A DNA stretch of 64,000 bases from Balneolaceae bacterium (GTDB lineage Bacteria > Bacteroidota > Rhodothermia > Balneolales > Balneolaceae), in contig JAXHMK010000009.1 in NCBI GenBank assembly GCA_034521495.1, positions 551,001-615,000 on the forward strand, given 5' to 3'. Under the pieces are notes generated by a model. It did not search any database, had not been told where the DNA came from, and was given only the letters and a program-made list of their open reading frames with translations. Positions within the stretch are counted from its first letter, which is position 1. The number at the start of each line of letters is the position of its first letter. Below, one piece after another: positions 33,585-42,060 of the stretch. Position numbers and translations under genes: made by a program.

Positions 33585-33805
33585 CGTGGCTCGCCTGTGC
33601 CGCGAGGAAGAAACGTTTACTCATCCCGAAGTTTTTGCTTTGGAATAGCAGATTAAGCTCCATTGCTATACAATATGCAAGCAGGTCAGAAGCAGAGCAT
33701 CCAGGGTGGCCATTGCGAAGGAGGCCAACAGATCGAGAAACACTCCATCCGGCTAAAGGCGGACTCCCCTCCCCGAAAGTGTTCGGAACAGGCAAGGGGA
33801 GATTT
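33585..33805. other. 221-base spacer, repeat-like
   Basis: Open frames on both strands here look non-biological (rich in Arg/Pro/Ser, no family pattern). There is CCCTCCCCGAAAGTGTTCGGAACAGG near 33769 with a TTCGGAAC-type hairpin, followed by GGGGAG. I see no gene; it is probably a decayed repeat. Confidence 0.35.
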
Positions 33806-34438
33806 TTACTCATCTGATTTTTCCTCTTTCATTTTACTTTTCAGGCGGGAGATTTGCTCATCAAAATAGTCGGATTTCGACTCATTGATCTTTTTCAAGC
33901 GTTTATAGGTAGAAATTGCGGCGGTATAATTTTTCTGCTTTTCATGAATAACGGCCAGTGTCTCCGTTACGATATCATCTACATCGGTGCTTTTTTCGCT
34001 CAAATCTCGTTTGTCTTCCTCGGCTTCTATATTCGGTTTGATCCGTTTTGATTCGACAGATGAGAGTTTGGCAATCAACCCGTCCAAATCCTGGATGGGG
34101 TGGGAGTGGTCGTAGAGATGTTGATCTGGCTTAAATGGTTTTCGGTGCTTAGTTGGCTCCCAGGCTTTAAAGGAATGGGGATGAGATATATAATAGTGTA
34201 ACCGGCTCATCAGACGGCTTCCGGGAGCCATAATTTTTGCCTGGATAGAGGCTTCCAGTGCTTTTTCTTTATCCTCATTTTTCAGATAGAGCCAGGCTAA
34301 GAAAAAATAGCCCACAGCTCCGGCATTTCGTTTTTCAACCCGATTTTTAAGGCGATCTATCGCAGCTTCAGGATCGTCTTCAAATGTCTCCAGGTAGCTT
34401 TGATACGATTTTGGTATTTGATTCGGTTGTAACTCCAT
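33806..34438 (-). CDS. TPR-like hypothetical protein
   Basis: A 210-residue soluble protein with no signal peptide. TPR-like helix pairs lie at ~35-75 (GYFFLAWLYLKNEDKEKALEASIQAKIMAP) and ~155-190 (ETLAVIHEKQKNYTAAISTYKRLKKI), separated by a His/Pro-rich linker. It follows lptE by 27 bases on the same strand and is probably the last gene of that operon. A scaffold role is inferred only from the repeats. Confidence 0.7.
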   Translation of the reverse strand: MELQPNQIPKSYQSYLETFEDDPEAAIDRLKNRVEKRNAGAVGYFFLAWLYLKNEDKEKALEASIQAKIMAPGSRLMSRLHYYISHPHSFKAWEPTKHRKPFKPDQHLYDHSHPIQDLDGLIAKLSSVESKRIKPNIEAEEDKRDLSEKSTDVDDIVTETLAVIHEKQKNYTAAISTYKRLKKINESKSDYFDEQISRLKSKMKEEKSDE

Positions 34439-34465
34439 GCCAGATTTTAATGAAGGGATGCCACT

Positions 34466-34978
34466 TTACCAACTACTTACGGCATCATTAAACATATTGT
34501 CTGATATTTGCTGCAAAGCAGTTTCGGCAGCTTCCAGTTCACCTTCAACGGGATTCTGAACCACATCATAGGTAGAACTGCCTGAAAATGTTTTTGTATA
34601 TATCGGTTCTTCATCCGATGCGAATTGAAATGTTGCACGAACGGATATTTGAATTTCATTTCTGTTTGCCTGTTGATTTCCGCCAATACTGAACGGGCGA
34701 TTCACATAACTCTGTACAGCCCCTTCAACCCATGCATCCGATGATTCCTGGTCGTTTGCCAGAGACAAACGGCTTTGATTTATAAATCGATCAATCAACG
34801 CCCGGTTTAACCGGTCACTCAAATCTCCCAAGCCACTTTGCGACCTGTCCGGGAAAAAAGGAATATATACCGTTTGAACATCTGCCGGTATAGATGTACC
34901 TGTAAAACTATAGGTAACACATCCGCCGAGGATCATCAAACAAACCAGCAGAACACCGAATGACTTATTGAACTCCAT
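34466..34978 (-). CDS. lptE: LptE-family LPS assembly lipoprotein
   Basis: A 170-residue outer-membrane lipoprotein with lipobox LGGC (C20). Just after it is VTYSFTGTSIPADVQTVYIPFFPDRS, the Bacteroidota-type LptE start, then LSDRLNRALIDRFI and ...ALQQISDNMFNDAVSSW. LptE plugs LptD and helps insert lipopolysaccharide. Its start overlaps the 3' end of the sigma-54 activator gene by 14 bases, which implies co-translation. Confidence 0.88.
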   Translation of the reverse strand: MEFNKSFGVLLVCLMILGGCVTYSFTGTSIPADVQTVYIPFFPDRSQSGLGDLSDRLNRALIDRFINQSRLSLANDQESSDAWVEGAVQSYVNRPFSIGGNQQANRNEIQISVRATFQFASDEEPIYTKTFSGSSTYDVVQNPVEGELEAAETALQQISDNMFNDAVSSW

Positions 34979-36254
34979 ACTGATCTAATTTCCTGTAAAG
35001 TGTTCGTTCACTCACTCCAAGTGCTTCTGAAGCTTTCCGCCGATTCCCGTCAAATCTTTTGAGGGCCTGTTCAATCAGGAATTTTTCTGCTTCTTCAATA
35101 GATGGAATCTCTTTGTCAGTAAAAAATTGTTCGATTTCATCCACATCTTCCACATCCTCATCTTCCTCTACTGTTGTATCCACAGAACGAATACCGAGTG
35201 AGGAATCATCCATCTGATCGCGAATATGTCCGGAAATATCATTTGGATCGATATTTCTTGAAACGGCACTTGGGAGTGCTTTAATCTCTTTTTCGCTAAA
35301 TGTTGAATAGAGAAATTTTGCGAGCATCTTTTTAAGGTCCGCTATATCTGATCTCATCTCAACCAGTGCCCTGTAAATAATACCTGTATCTGTAGATGAC
35401 TTCTCTCCGTCAAAATCACTCTCCGGATCCTGCCGTGATAGTACCGGAAGGTTATCAGTTGAACCAAGATGCTGGCGGCCTTTCAGGTATTTTTGAAGGC
35501 GGTCTTTATCAATAAATTGAGATTTTTCCAGTACAACCAACTGTTCAGCCACATTCCGTAACTCGCGAACATTTCCCGGCCACCGATAAGAGATCAAGAG
35601 CTCTTTGGCTTCATCAGAAAATCCCTGGAAAACGGAATCGTATTTAGAGGAAAACTCAGTAACAAATTTCCTGAAAATTGGGATGACATCTTTTTTGCGA
35701 TCTCTCAGCGGAGGCAGCTTAATTTTCACTGTATCGAGCCGGTAGTAAAGATCTTCGCGGAAACTTCCCTGTTGTACCAGTTCCCATAAATCTTGATTGG
35801 TTGCTGCAATCACGCGGACATCAGCCGTGTACATTTTGCTCGATCCTACTCGGAAAAACTCACCACTTTCCAGTACCCGCAGTAATTTTACCTGGATATT
35901 CTTCGGGGTGTCACCAATTTCATCAAGAAAAATGGTTCCGCCGTCGGCTTTTTCAAAATATCCTTTTCGTGCTTCGTGAGCGCCGGTAAAAGATCCTTTT
36001 TCATGACCAAAAAGTTCACTTTCAATGATACCTTCGGGTATGGCTCCGCAATTAACAATTACAATATTTTTTCGATCTCTTTTACTCAAAGAATGAATAG
36101 CGCGTGCGGTAATATCTTTTCCCACACCGCTTTCTCCCTGGAGCAGTACAGTAATATCCGTACCGGCTACCTGCATAATTTTATCGACAACCTGCTTTAT
36201 CGCGTCAGATTCGCCGATAATTCCATAACGTTCCTGTAGTGCTTGCCTGTCCAT
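34965..36254 (-). CDS. Sigma-54-dependent transcriptional activator without receiver domain
   Basis: A 429-residue AAA+ enhancer-binding protein. The central domain begins at residue ~10: Walker A GESGVGKD (40-47), sigma-54 contact loop GSFTGA (87-92; usual GAFTGA), Walker B region GGTIFLDEIGD and RWPGNVREL. There is no N-terminal receiver or GAF domain, so activity may be controlled by a partner or by level. A long linker (~250-380) precedes the Fis-type helix-turn-helix (RRKASEALGVSERTLYRKL) at the C-terminus. It overlaps lptE, which suggests a tie to envelope assembly. Confidence 0.93.
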   Translation of the reverse strand: MDRQALQERYGIIGESDAIKQVVDKIMQVAGTDITVLLQGESGVGKDITARAIHSLSKRDRKNIVIVNCGAIPEGIIESELFGHEKGSFTGAHEARKGYFEKADGGTIFLDEIGDTPKNIQVKLLRVLESGEFFRVGSSKMYTADVRVIAATNQDLWELVQQGSFREDLYYRLDTVKIKLPPLRDRKKDVIPIFRKFVTEFSSKYDSVFQGFSDEAKELLISYRWPGNVRELRNVAEQLVVLEKSQFIDKDRLQKYLKGRQHLGSTDNLPVLSRQDPESDFDGEKSSTDTGIIYRALVEMRSDIADLKKMLAKFLYSTFSEKEIKALPSAVSRNIDPNDISGHIRDQMDDSSLGIRSVDTTVEEDEDVEDVDEIEQFFTDKEIPSIEEAEKFLIEQALKRFDGNRRKASEALGVSERTLYRKLDQYGVQ

Positions 36255-36426
36255 AGTGCTATTTTTTGTTGAACCCTAAATGTAAGAAAGATCTGATTCT
36301 TGCCATAAACTGCATTTGGATTTTTTATTACCAAAAACCAACCGTTATCAACCTTTACTTTTAAGAAAAAACATCGTTTGTTGTTTCTTTTAGTTTAACG
36401 TAAAGAAGTCTAATTCAAAGTTGTCA

Positions 36427-38175
36427 ATGGCAGAGGATATTTTTTGTAAAAATACGCTTGATAAGTTAATCGATCATTTTACTGTAATTTATGGAAAAGA
36501 GAGCGTTGATGAATGTATAGATCGAACGAAAAGTTTGATTCGAAAGTACAATCTTCAGCCGTCTGAAAAGGTCTCTTTTCATGATGTTTGGACTCATAAA
36601 GATCATATTCTTATAACGTATGGAGATATGGTTCAGCCAAGTCCCGGCGAACCTGTATCGAAACTCAGAAAACAACATCAATTCCTGAAAGAGAAAATGG
36701 ATGATGTGATAAGTACTGTGCATATACTCCCTTTTTTCCCAAGCTCTTCCGATGACGGTTTTTCAGTTGTGGAGTATCGCCGGGTTGATGAACGGCTTGG
36801 GGGTTGGGATGATATCGGAGAGATGAGTAAAGATTTTCGCCTGATGGGGGACCTGGTGATGAATCATGCATCAAGATACAGCGAGTGGTTTAAGAAATAC
36901 CTGAGAAAAGAGGAAAAGTACGAAGATTATTTTATTGAGATCGATCCATCTACAGATCTTTCGGATGTCACCCGGCCACGAAGTTCTCCTCTTCTAACAC
37001 CTGTTCATACTAAAAATGGCGAGAAATTTGTTTGGTCCACATTCAGCGATGATCAGATTGATGTCAATTTCAGAAATCTGGATGTCCTTTTTGAGTACCT
37101 GGATATCTTTTTCTTTTACCTGAGTAAAGGTCTCTCTGTCGTTCGCCTGGATGCCGTTGCTTTCATCTGGAAGGAGATCGGCACCTCTTGCATCCATCTT
37201 AAAGAAACCCATGAAATTGTAAAGCTGATGCGCACTCTGGTGAACTGTTTCTCACCGGAATCAACCATTATTACCGAAACCAATGTGCCTCATAAAGAGA
37301 ATATCAGTTATTTTGGTGAGGGTGACGAGACCCATATGGTCTATCAATTCAGTTTACCGCCTCTTCTTCTTCACGCAATTTTAACTGAGAATGCATCGTA
37401 CCTAACCAAATGGGTAAAAACACTCAAGGAGCTACCGGAGAATTGTACATATTTCAATTTTACCTCTTCGCATGATGGTATTGGCGTTCGTCCCCTGGAG
37501 GGATTAGTACCCGATGATGAGTTTAACAGACTGGTGAGTGACATCAAAACAAAAGGAGGATTTGTATCTGAGAAGAAAAACCCGGACGGAACGCTTTCGC
37601 CTTACGAATTGAATATCACTTATTTTGATGCCTTCAGTGGAATCAATGGATCACAATCGTTACAGGAGCGGCGTTACATCTGTTCGCAAATTATTTCACT
37701 GAGCCTGAAAGGTGTACCTGGAATCTATTTTCATAATCTGACAGCAACGCGAAATAACCTTCAGGGGGTTTCCATAACAGGTCGCTATCGAACCATCAAC
37801 CGGAAAAAATGGTATTACGATGAGTTGACAAGTGAGCTGAGTGATCCCGATACGAGTACATCACGAATATTCAGTAGTATGAAAGAGGTGATTTCAGTTC
37901 GGCAAAAACATCCGGCATTTCATCCCTTTGGAGGACAGGAAGCCTGTGATATTGATGATACAATTTTTTGCCTGGTACGCTGGGACCCTGAAGAGACAGA
38001 GAAAGTTCTTGTGCTGGCTAATTTAACGAATGAGTCGAAATCAGTGGATCTTTCCGAGCATTCATTGCCTATCCAAATGGATGCCAATTATAATGATATT
38101 ATTTCGGGAAAGCGGTGTATAAGTGATGGCATAGCAGAGCTTTCGCCATTTAGAGTGGTATGGGTTAAAGTTTAA
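36427..38175 (+). CDS. GH13 subfamily 18 glycoside phosphorylase (probable glucosylglycerate/sucrose phosphorylase)
   Basis: A 582-residue alpha-amylase-superfamily enzyme of the sucrose-phosphorylase group. Nucleophile D244 (VVRLDAVAF), acid/base E286 (IITETNVPHKENISYFG) and stabiliser D352 (NFTSSHDGIGVRP) are at GH13_18 positions (residue numbers count from an upstream TTG; subtract 2 for ATG 36427). N-terminal HILPFFPSSSDDGFSVVEY is also subgroup-typical. Such enzymes split sucrose, glucosylglycerol or glucosylglycerate with phosphate to glucose-1-phosphate. The neighbouring glucosyl-3-phosphoglycerate synthase favours glucosylglycerate as substrate. The 3' end overlaps the convergent HAD gene by 11 bases. 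Confidence 0.85.
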   Translation: MAEDIFCKNTLDKLIDHFTVIYGKESVDECIDRTKSLIRKYNLQPSEKVSFHDVWTHKDHILITYGDMVQPSPGEPVSKLRKQHQFLKEKMDDVISTVHILPFFPSSSDDGFSVVEYRRVDERLGGWDDIGEMSKDFRLMGDLVMNHASRYSEWFKKYLRKEEKYEDYFIEIDPSTDLSDVTRPRSSPLLTPVHTKNGEKFVWSTFSDDQIDVNFRNLDVLFEYLDIFFFYLSKGLSVVRLDAVAFIWKEIGTSCIHLKETHEIVKLMRTLVNCFSPESTIITETNVPHKENISYFGEGDETHMVYQFSLPPLLLHAILTENASYLTKWVKTLKELPENCTYFNFTSSHDGIGVRPLEGLVPDDEFNRLVSDIKTKGGFVSEKKNPDGTLSPYELNITYFDAFSGINGSQSLQERRYICSQIISLSLKGVPGIYFHNLTATRNNLQGVSITGRYRTINRKKWYYDELTSELSDPDTSTSRIFSSMKEVISVRQKHPAFHPFGGQEACDIDDTIFCLVRWDPEETEKVLVLANLTNESKSVDLSEHSLPIQMDANYNDIISGKRCISDGIAELSPFRVVWVKV

Positions 38176-39067
38176 TGCAATCTTTGAGCTGCGAAAGAGA
38201 TGTAATAATCAGATCGGGCAGAATATCTTTGCAGCGTTCGTCATCTTTCCGCCATTTAAGTGAGCGTTTGTCGCCTGCAAAGAGGGCCGTTTTCATACCA
38301 AAATGTTGGGCCGGATAAACATCTTTTAGCATATCATTTCCAACGTAAAGAACATTGCCGGGGGAGAGATCCGGATTGTAGGTATTCAGTTTATCCAAAA
38401 AATCCTGGTAAAATTGAAGACCGGGTTTTTTTAGATGTTGCTTGAATGACCAGTTAAGAATCTCATTTTCAAATCCAAGTTCATCAAGGGAATGATCTGT
38501 TAATGCTTCCAAAACGATTGGCGTGTAAAATTGAGAGTTCGAAATAATTCCCTGTGTCAGTCCTTTTTCATTGAAATAGGTGAGAGTATCAACAGCATCC
38601 GCCATTGGCCAAACAGGATTCATCCGGGCTTCAAACTCTACGGATACAATCTCCGCAATAGAATCTTCCTCTGAATATTTGATGAGCCCCTCACTGCGCA
38701 TCTCATCCAAAACATCTTGCCACACAGCTCTGATATCAGGTTCGGGATATTCAATTCCATCATTTTTCAGGGATTGAATATGCTCCTTAACAACCTGGTT
38801 ATAAACGTTAAACCCGGCTGAGCCAGCCGAGTCATCCAGGATTTCAATTCCTGAGTTCTTGAGGGTTTCTAATAAAAGGTCAGCATTCGCAAGCCCGTCA
38901 TCAATCCCGATATCTCCAACACCGGATATGAAAAGAGTACCATAAAAATCATACGCAATAACCCGAATATCTCGTAATTCGTGAAGAGTTGGGATTGTTT
39001 CGGTATCGATCGGTTCAAGCGGTTCGGAGAGTTTTTTAAACCGTTCGTGAAGGTCGGTTGAGGTCAT
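38165..39067 (-). CDS. HAD-superfamily hydrolase
   Basis: A 300-residue HAD phosphatase-like protein. The nucleophile D40 is in YDFYGTLF (DxYGT form), motif II is IISNSQF, the Lys is in FKQHLKKPGLQFY and motif III is VLYVGNDMLKDVYPA. Substrate unknown. In the same strand block as glucosyl-3-phosphoglycerate synthase, it is a candidate for the phosphatase that would release glucosylglycerate, but characterised phosphatases of that pathway belong to other subfamilies, so this is inference. A REP/BIME-like element separates it from the synthase gene. Confidence 0.85.
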   Translation of the reverse strand: MTSTDLHERFKKLSEPLEPIDTETIPTLHELRDIRVIAYDFYGTLFISGVGDIGIDDGLANADLLLETLKNSGIEILDDSAGSAGFNVYNQVVKEHIQSLKNDGIEYPEPDIRAVWQDVLDEMRSEGLIKYSEEDSIAEIVSVEFEARMNPVWPMADAVDTLTYFNEKGLTQGIISNSQFYTPIVLEALTDHSLDELGFENEILNWSFKQHLKKPGLQFYQDFLDKLNTYNPDLSPGNVLYVGNDMLKDVYPAQHFGMKTALFAGDKRSLKWRKDDERCKDILPDLIITSLSQLKDCIKL

Positions 39068-39086
39068 TTCAATCTAAAGTGGTTTA

Positions 39087-39212
39087 ATTTCCCCCTTTGA
39101 AGGGGGAAGCGAACGGAGAGAGCTGGGGGATGATTTTCGAAGTTCAGGAATGTCCAATTCTTGGTTTTGATGCATAATCGATCATCCCCCATTGCCCCCT
39201 TCGAAGGGGGAC
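39087..39212. repeat. REP/BIME-like paired palindromes (copy 2)
   Basis: TTCCCCCTTTGAAGGGGGAA at 39089-39108, followed by GCGAACGGAGAGAGC and GGGGGATGA, then an inverted partner ATCATCCCCC ... CCCCCTTCGAAGGGGG ending at 39212. Same architecture and ~125 bp, as at 18635-18776, and the same inner tail as at 19703. Located 20 bases upstream of the HAD start codon. Confidence 0.75.
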
Positions 39213-39309
39213 ACTCACCAATATCCGCATATTTAATCAAAAAAATTATGGATTTAAAGTCGATACCTCGTGAGCTCTGCCCCGAGGTAGTTCATCAGGA
39301 GCCGGAAAA

Positions 39310-40284
39310 TTATTTCTTAAACTTTTTGCGATACTCTTCGATTTCAATCATCGGCGGACGTTCCTCTTCAATTATTTCCATCAGGTTTTGCTCATACTGA
39401 TTTTCTTTTACCTGGAATTGTCGCAGAATGGTTTCGTGCTCAGCATTGTCAAATACTCCAAGTGCTTGTGCCCTTTTGATGAATGTTTGAAGGATGCCAA
39501 AAGCCATCTTTCCGAGTGCCTGTGTTGGTTTATTTTCATGAACACGTTTATCAAGGTCGGTTTGGGCGAACGCTTCCAGTCCGTATTTATGATATACATC
39601 GATCAGGTGAGAGGTCTCTACACCATATCCAATCGGGAAAGCAATGTTTTCCAGAACCTCGCGCCGGACTGCATATTCACCGGAAAGTGGCTGGATGATC
39701 CCGGTAAGTTCGGGAAAGAACAATGAGAAAAGAGGGCGTACCAAAATTTCGGTTACCCGTCCGCCACCCGAGGCGCGAACATTTCCTGAAAAGGCCAGCG
39801 GCCGATCGTAAAAAGCTTTTACGTATTGCACCTTATCCCTATGGATGAGCGGAGCCACTAACCCATATACAAATCGTGGGTGAATGTTGCTAATATCCGC
39901 ATCTACATACACGATAATATCTCCTTCAAGCTGGTAAATAGCTTTCCATAGATTTTCTCCTTTTCCTTTTTTGGACTCAAGGTCAGGCAGAATATCCGAT
40001 GCAAGATAGGTATCGGCACCGTAATTTTTTGCAACTTCAAGTGTATTGTCATCCGAACCGGAATCGATCACAGCGATCTCATCAATCAGCGGATATCGCT
40101 CCATCAGTTCAGATTTAAAGATGATAATCTCTTTCCCAATTGTTTTCTCCTCATTCAGAGTAGGTAGACACAGCGATATCTTTAGATTCTTCTTCTCTTT
40201 GGCCTCCACCAACTTCATGAGGTCCCAAAATTCGGAATGATGATAGGTATTCTTATCAATCCATTTTTGCAGCTTATTACTCAC
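39310..40284 (-). CDS. gpgS: Glucosyl-3-phosphoglycerate synthase
   Basis: GT81-type glycosyltransferase joining glucose from an NDP-sugar to 3-phosphoglycerate. Motifs: CLPTLNEEKTIG, IDSGSDDNT, GKGENLWKA, the metal-binding D-A-D in YVDADISNIHP, and GGGRVTEILVRPLFSLFFPEL ... GYGVETSHLID, all characteristic of GpgS. ~325 residues. The start is GTG 40284 (8-base overlap with the upstream gene) or TTG 40299 (23-base overlap). First step of glucosylglycerate synthesis, a compatible solute in salt- or nitrogen-stressed bacteria. Confidence 0.93.
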   Translation of the reverse strand: MSNKLQKWIDKNTYHHSEFWDLMKLVEAKEKKNLKISLCLPTLNEEKTIGKEIIIFKSELMERYPLIDEIAVIDSGSDDNTLEVAKNYGADTYLASDILPDLESKKGKGENLWKAIYQLEGDIIVYVDADISNIHPRFVYGLVAPLIHRDKVQYVKAFYDRPLAFSGNVRASGGGRVTEILVRPLFSLFFPELTGIIQPLSGEYAVRREVLENIAFPIGYGVETSHLIDVYHKYGLEAFAQTDLDKRVHENKPTQALGKMAFGILQTFIKRAQALGVFDNAEHETILRQFQVKENQYEQNLMEIIEEERPPMIEIEEYRKKFKK

Positions 40285-41437
40285 AATATCCTCCGTCAAC
40301 AGCTAAAATTATACCAATCAGTTGAGCCAGGCCTTTAAAGATCGGGTCAATCTGAATGGTTTCATTTGTTTTAAAAGTTCGTTCTCCAACCGTAATTCCA
40401 AGTGTCAGGGCAGGAATTTCTTCATCAATCAAAGCAGAAAGTTCCGACGTACTTGGCGCCAGCCGTGGTTCAATATTCAGCGACTCCATTACAGATCTGG
40501 CACAGTTGTTTAATGGATGAGCATAGGGGATGCCGCCGGGACTACGTTTGGCAAAAATATCTAATTCTATTTGATCACCGGTTTTTGATGAAACTTCGTG
40601 AACAATATCCTCAATGGTTGTTCCGGTCTCTTCCACCACTTCCTGCGATTCAGACCGAACTTCAAACCCAAGTGTGGCATCGCGTGCAATGGTATTGAAA
40701 GATGTTCCGCCAACTATCGATCCCATCACAATACTCGTTCGCGGGCGTTTCGGCAGCCGGATATCGTTAATCTTATTGATCACTTCGTTGAGAGTCAGAA
40801 TGGCACTTGCATCTCCAAAACGGGACCAATCGTAACTTTCAGGAACGGTACAGGTGATTTCTCCGCGAAGCATTCCGATAGATGAATAACTCAACCGACC
40901 CAGTTGAATGCCTTCAATACAGATCGCATCGCTGATTGTAAATGGATTATTCTCCAGGAAAAAGCGAATTCCTTCAAGATTACCGCGCCCAAGGCTTTTT
41001 ACACCGGCTAAAAGCAACAGGTCTTTTTTGAGTTCAATATCCAGATCTTCAAGAATGTAGGGAAGAGTTGCCAGCACGGCTAATCCGAGACTGTTGTCCG
41101 CCACGCCGGGTCCGGTGATTGAATCACTTGAAACCTGCATGGTATGATCTGTTTTTTTGGAAAAAATAGTGTCGGTATGGGCATTCAATAGAATTGCATC
41201 TTTTCCTTCCTGTCCGGATAAAACACCAATTCCATTTCCATGATCGTCAATCGAAGAGTCCGTCAGGCCGGCTTCATCAAACCGGTCGAGAATAAATTGC
41301 ACTCGCTCCTCCTCTTTAAATGTTGGAGCGGGAATTTCGCCGACCATCACCAGGTTTGCCAAAAGGAGTTCCCGGTATTTTTTAAGTTTTTCTTCTAACC
41401 CGTTTAACTTTTTTTCGAGTGGTTTAAAGTCAGTCAT
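40277..41437 (-). CDS. M20-family metallo-hydrolase-like protein lacking key catalytic residues
   Basis: A 386-residue protein with the M20 peptidase fold order: LLNAHTDTIF (H87, D89), GPGVADNSLG (D114), a lid/dimerisation domain around 185-305 and a C-terminal catalytic part. The catalytic Glu-Glu expected near residue 147 is AGVKSLG, and the final metal-binding His is replaced (GERTFKTNETIQI). E175 (CIEG) could still bind metal. It may be inactive or use altered chemistry. Its stop overlaps the start of gpgS, so it is cotranscribed with glucosylglycerate synthesis. Confidence 0.8.
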   Translation of the reverse strand: MTDFKPLEKKLNGLEEKLKKYRELLLANLVMVGEIPAPTFKEEERVQFILDRFDEAGLTDSSIDDHGNGIGVLSGQEGKDAILLNAHTDTIFSKKTDHTMQVSSDSITGPGVADNSLGLAVLATLPYILEDLDIELKKDLLLLAGVKSLGRGNLEGIRFFLENNPFTISDAICIEGIQLGRLSYSSIGMLRGEITCTVPESYDWSRFGDASAILTLNEVINKINDIRLPKRPRTSIVMGSIVGGTSFNTIARDATLGFEVRSESQEVVEETGTTIEDIVHEVSSKTGDQIELDIFAKRSPGGIPYAHPLNNCARSVMESLNIEPRLAPSTSELSALIDEEIPALTLGITVGERTFKTNETIQIDPIFKGLAQLIGIILAVDGGYCE

Positions 41438-42060
41438 GGTTAATTAGTGAAAATGATATTCTTGCTTTCGTTTAATATGCCAAAATTTACGAAACTTATC
41501 ACTCAAAACCCTGATAAACTCTGTTCGATGAATAAACTTAATATCCACTTAACAGTGGCATGCTTTTGGCGTGTGGAATGAGGATTGAGTGGTTTCGGGT
41601 TCAGACCATTGAAAAGCTTGAAGTTCGGCTGGCGATTGTATTTTTCGCCTGCCGAATGTCACAATTTCAGGTCATAAAATTCGGCAGTCGAAATGGATTC
41701 GATAGCCGATGGAGAGCGTTCGTCTGCACAGTGCCCCAAACTGGCGCAAGTGTTAAACCCGATATTTTAAAGCATAAATTGGAATAAAATTAGATAATCT
41801 CTTGCTGGGAAAAATCTTCCTACAAGCAGTAAGCCAAGGATGTCAGTTGTGCCAAGCTTTTTGTAAACGGAAAGGGGCACAAGTGATGCTTCGCTTAACA
41901 CTTGCGCCAGTATAAGTGAGATCTCTTGCGTGGAGCGGTTCCCGAAGGGAATTGCCTTATCCCACAACTTTGACAGGAACAGAAACTTGCAAGGCTCATG
42001 TCATTGAAGTTCGATCTAAACCGCTAATACAGGGTTCCAAACCCTGGAGGGTTAACTCGT
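41438..42060. other. 623-base spacer with hairpin and MITE-like element
   Basis: No supported gene. A strong hairpin TTCGGCTGGCGA / TCGCCTGCCGAA (one mismatch) lies at 41624-41656. The inverted-repeat element 41740-41911 is listed separately. A small palindrome AGGGTT / AACCCT lies near 42030. The miaB stop follows. Confidence 0.55.
41740..41911. mobile_element. MITE-like element, family B
   Basis: 172 bp bounded by perfect 17-base inverted repeats ACTGGCGCAAGTGTTAA (41740-41756) and TTAACACTTGCGCCAGT (41895-41911). No coding capacity. A single copy in this window, so mobility is inferred only from structure. Confidence 0.6.

Noticed and set aside
33571-33813. ORFs on both strands after the MBL hydrolase
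   Set aside because: Arg/Ser/Pro-rich translations without family pattern in repeat-like DNA.
41560-41787. 75-codon plus-strand ORF before miaB
   Set aside because: It runs through a hairpin and into the MITE-like element; no domain and no conserved start.
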